This document shows positions 4,900 to 5,430 of a DNA stretch of 5,430 nt, piece by piece. The translations under genes and the position numbers were made by a program. Source of the stretch: Candidatus Omnitrophota bacterium (GTDB taxonomy: Bacteria > Omnitrophota > Gorgyraeia > Gygaellales > Profunditerraquicolaceae); the NCBI GenBank assembly GCA_018825725.1, contig JAHKBC010000196.1:1-5430 (forward strand). Reading direction: 5' to 3'. The notes under the pieces were generated by a model. That model worked only from the letters and a program-made list of their open reading frames with translations, ran no database searches and was not told the origin of the DNA. Position 1 is the first letter of the stretch. Every line of letters begins with the position of its first letter.

Positions 4900-5430
4900 A
4901 TGCCTAAAAAGAGGCTGAATACTTTCGAGAGGGATATTTTAAATGAAGTAGGCAGTATGTGCGCCGGAAATGCTACCACAGCCTTAGCTCAAATACTGGA
5001 TCGCAGGATAGACTTGCACTTTCCCAAAATAGAATTTGTGACTGCCGAAAAACTTCCTTGGTATATCAGTAAACATCCTGAAGAAATAGTAATTGGCGTG
5101 CATATGCATATATTGGGAGGAATGCGCGGTAACGCGCTTCTAGTCTTTCCTAAGAAATACGCCTTTGACATTATCGATATTCTTATCGGCCCTTTTGAAA
5201 ACAAGAACGACGCTCCGACCGAAATCGGGATATCGGCTTTAAAAGAGATGGGAAATGTGGTTATCTCGGCTTATCTCTCAAGTCTAACGGCTTTTACCGG
5301 CATATCTGCATTCTCTTCAACTGTTAATCTTACCAGCGGCGCAGCCAAATACTTAGTTAATCTTGCCTTTGCAGGTTTAGGCAGAGAAGATAGGGTAGAG
5401 ACGGTTTTAATCGAGGCAATTTTCAAAGAG
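4900..5430 (+). CDS. cheC: CheC-like chemotaxis phosphatase (3'-partial)
   Basis: Translation from the ATG at 4900 stays open to the window end (177 codons), beginning MPKKRLNTFERDILNEVGSM. CheC/CheX/FliY-family proteins dephosphorylate CheY-P and so end chemotactic signalling; CheC also partners CheD. The protein shows the internal duplication of CheC, with two [DS]xxxExxN...P phosphatase helices. Site 1 is D12-x3-E16-x2-S19 with P42 at the expected distance, so the catalytic Asn is replaced by Ser. Site 2 is S112-x3-E116-x2-N119, intact, but the usual Pro 23 residues later is Val142. AGNATTALAQIL (22-33) and EMGNVVISAYLSSL (116-129) closely resemble CheC. Two sites favour CheC over CheX, which has one. 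CheC is about 205-210 residues, so some 30 residues are missing downstream. It lies 16 bp after the CCA enzyme gene with its own strong ribosome binding site, so it probably shares that operon. Further chemotaxis genes such as cheD or cheY may follow. Confidence 0.9.
   Translation, partial: MPKKRLNTFERDILNEVGSMCAGNATTALAQILDRRIDLHFPKIEFVTAEKLPWYISKHPEEIVIGVHMHILGGMRGNALLVFPKKYAFDIIDILIGPFENKNDAPTEIGISALKEMGNVVISAYLSSLTAFTGISAFSSTVNLTSGAAKYLVNLAFAGLGREDRVETVLIEAIFKE

Noticed and set aside
1..5430. CRISPR array, tRNA, rRNA, insertion sequence or defence system
   Set aside because: No regularly spaced repeats, no cloverleaf or rRNA-like sequence, and no transposase, toxin or nuclease-helicase genes; all seven genes belong to housekeeping or signalling families.

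Overview
The window is an ordinary-looking bacterial chromosomal segment, densely packed and with every gene on the + strand. It holds seven protein-coding genes, of which the first is cut at its 5' end and the last at its 3' end. Protein style, moderate GC and gene mix (a glyA / dCMP deaminase / nrdR run, then a DUF151 nuclease, an MJ0936-type phosphoesterase, an HD-domain CCA/poly(A) polymerase and a CheC-like protein) suggest a diderm, motile bacterium. A candidate-phylum lineage such as Omnitrophota is my best guess, from general impression of gene content only; a tree of NrdR, SHMT or the CCA enzyme would settle it.

Layout. Positions 1-1236 hold serine hydroxymethyltransferase (glyA), missing only a few N-terminal residues. 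A tightly linked dCMP deaminase follows (1248-1757). After a 133-bp gap with a G-rich tract comes nrdR (1891-2364), starting at GTG. Between nrdR and the next gene lies a GC-rich, palindromic block (about 2366-2515; 90 of 151 bases G or C over 2365-2515). It can fold into three hairpins and contains a 14-bp direct repeat, and it ends at a strong ribosome binding site. Positions 2533-5430 look like one transcription unit: DUF151 bifunctional nuclease, 4-bp gap, metallophosphoesterase, 14-bp overlap, CCA/poly(A) polymerase family enzyme, 16-bp gap, CheC-like chemotaxis phosphatase running off the window.

How the genes fit together. The first three genes bear on deoxynucleotide and thymidylate supply: SHMT makes 5,10-methylene-THF, dCMP deaminase makes dUMP (the two substrates of thymidylate synthase), and NrdR represses ribonucleotide reductase genes. 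The second block combines nucleic-acid enzymes (DUF151 nuclease, tRNA 3'-end or poly(A) polymerase) with a metal-dependent phosphoesterase and a chemotaxis signal-terminating protein. No functional link among these is evident beyond co-transcription.

I see no clear novel defence or mobile system. The points most worth a second look are the structured repeat block at 2366-2515, the altered active-site motifs of the CheC-like protein, and a changed His motif in the phosphoesterase.
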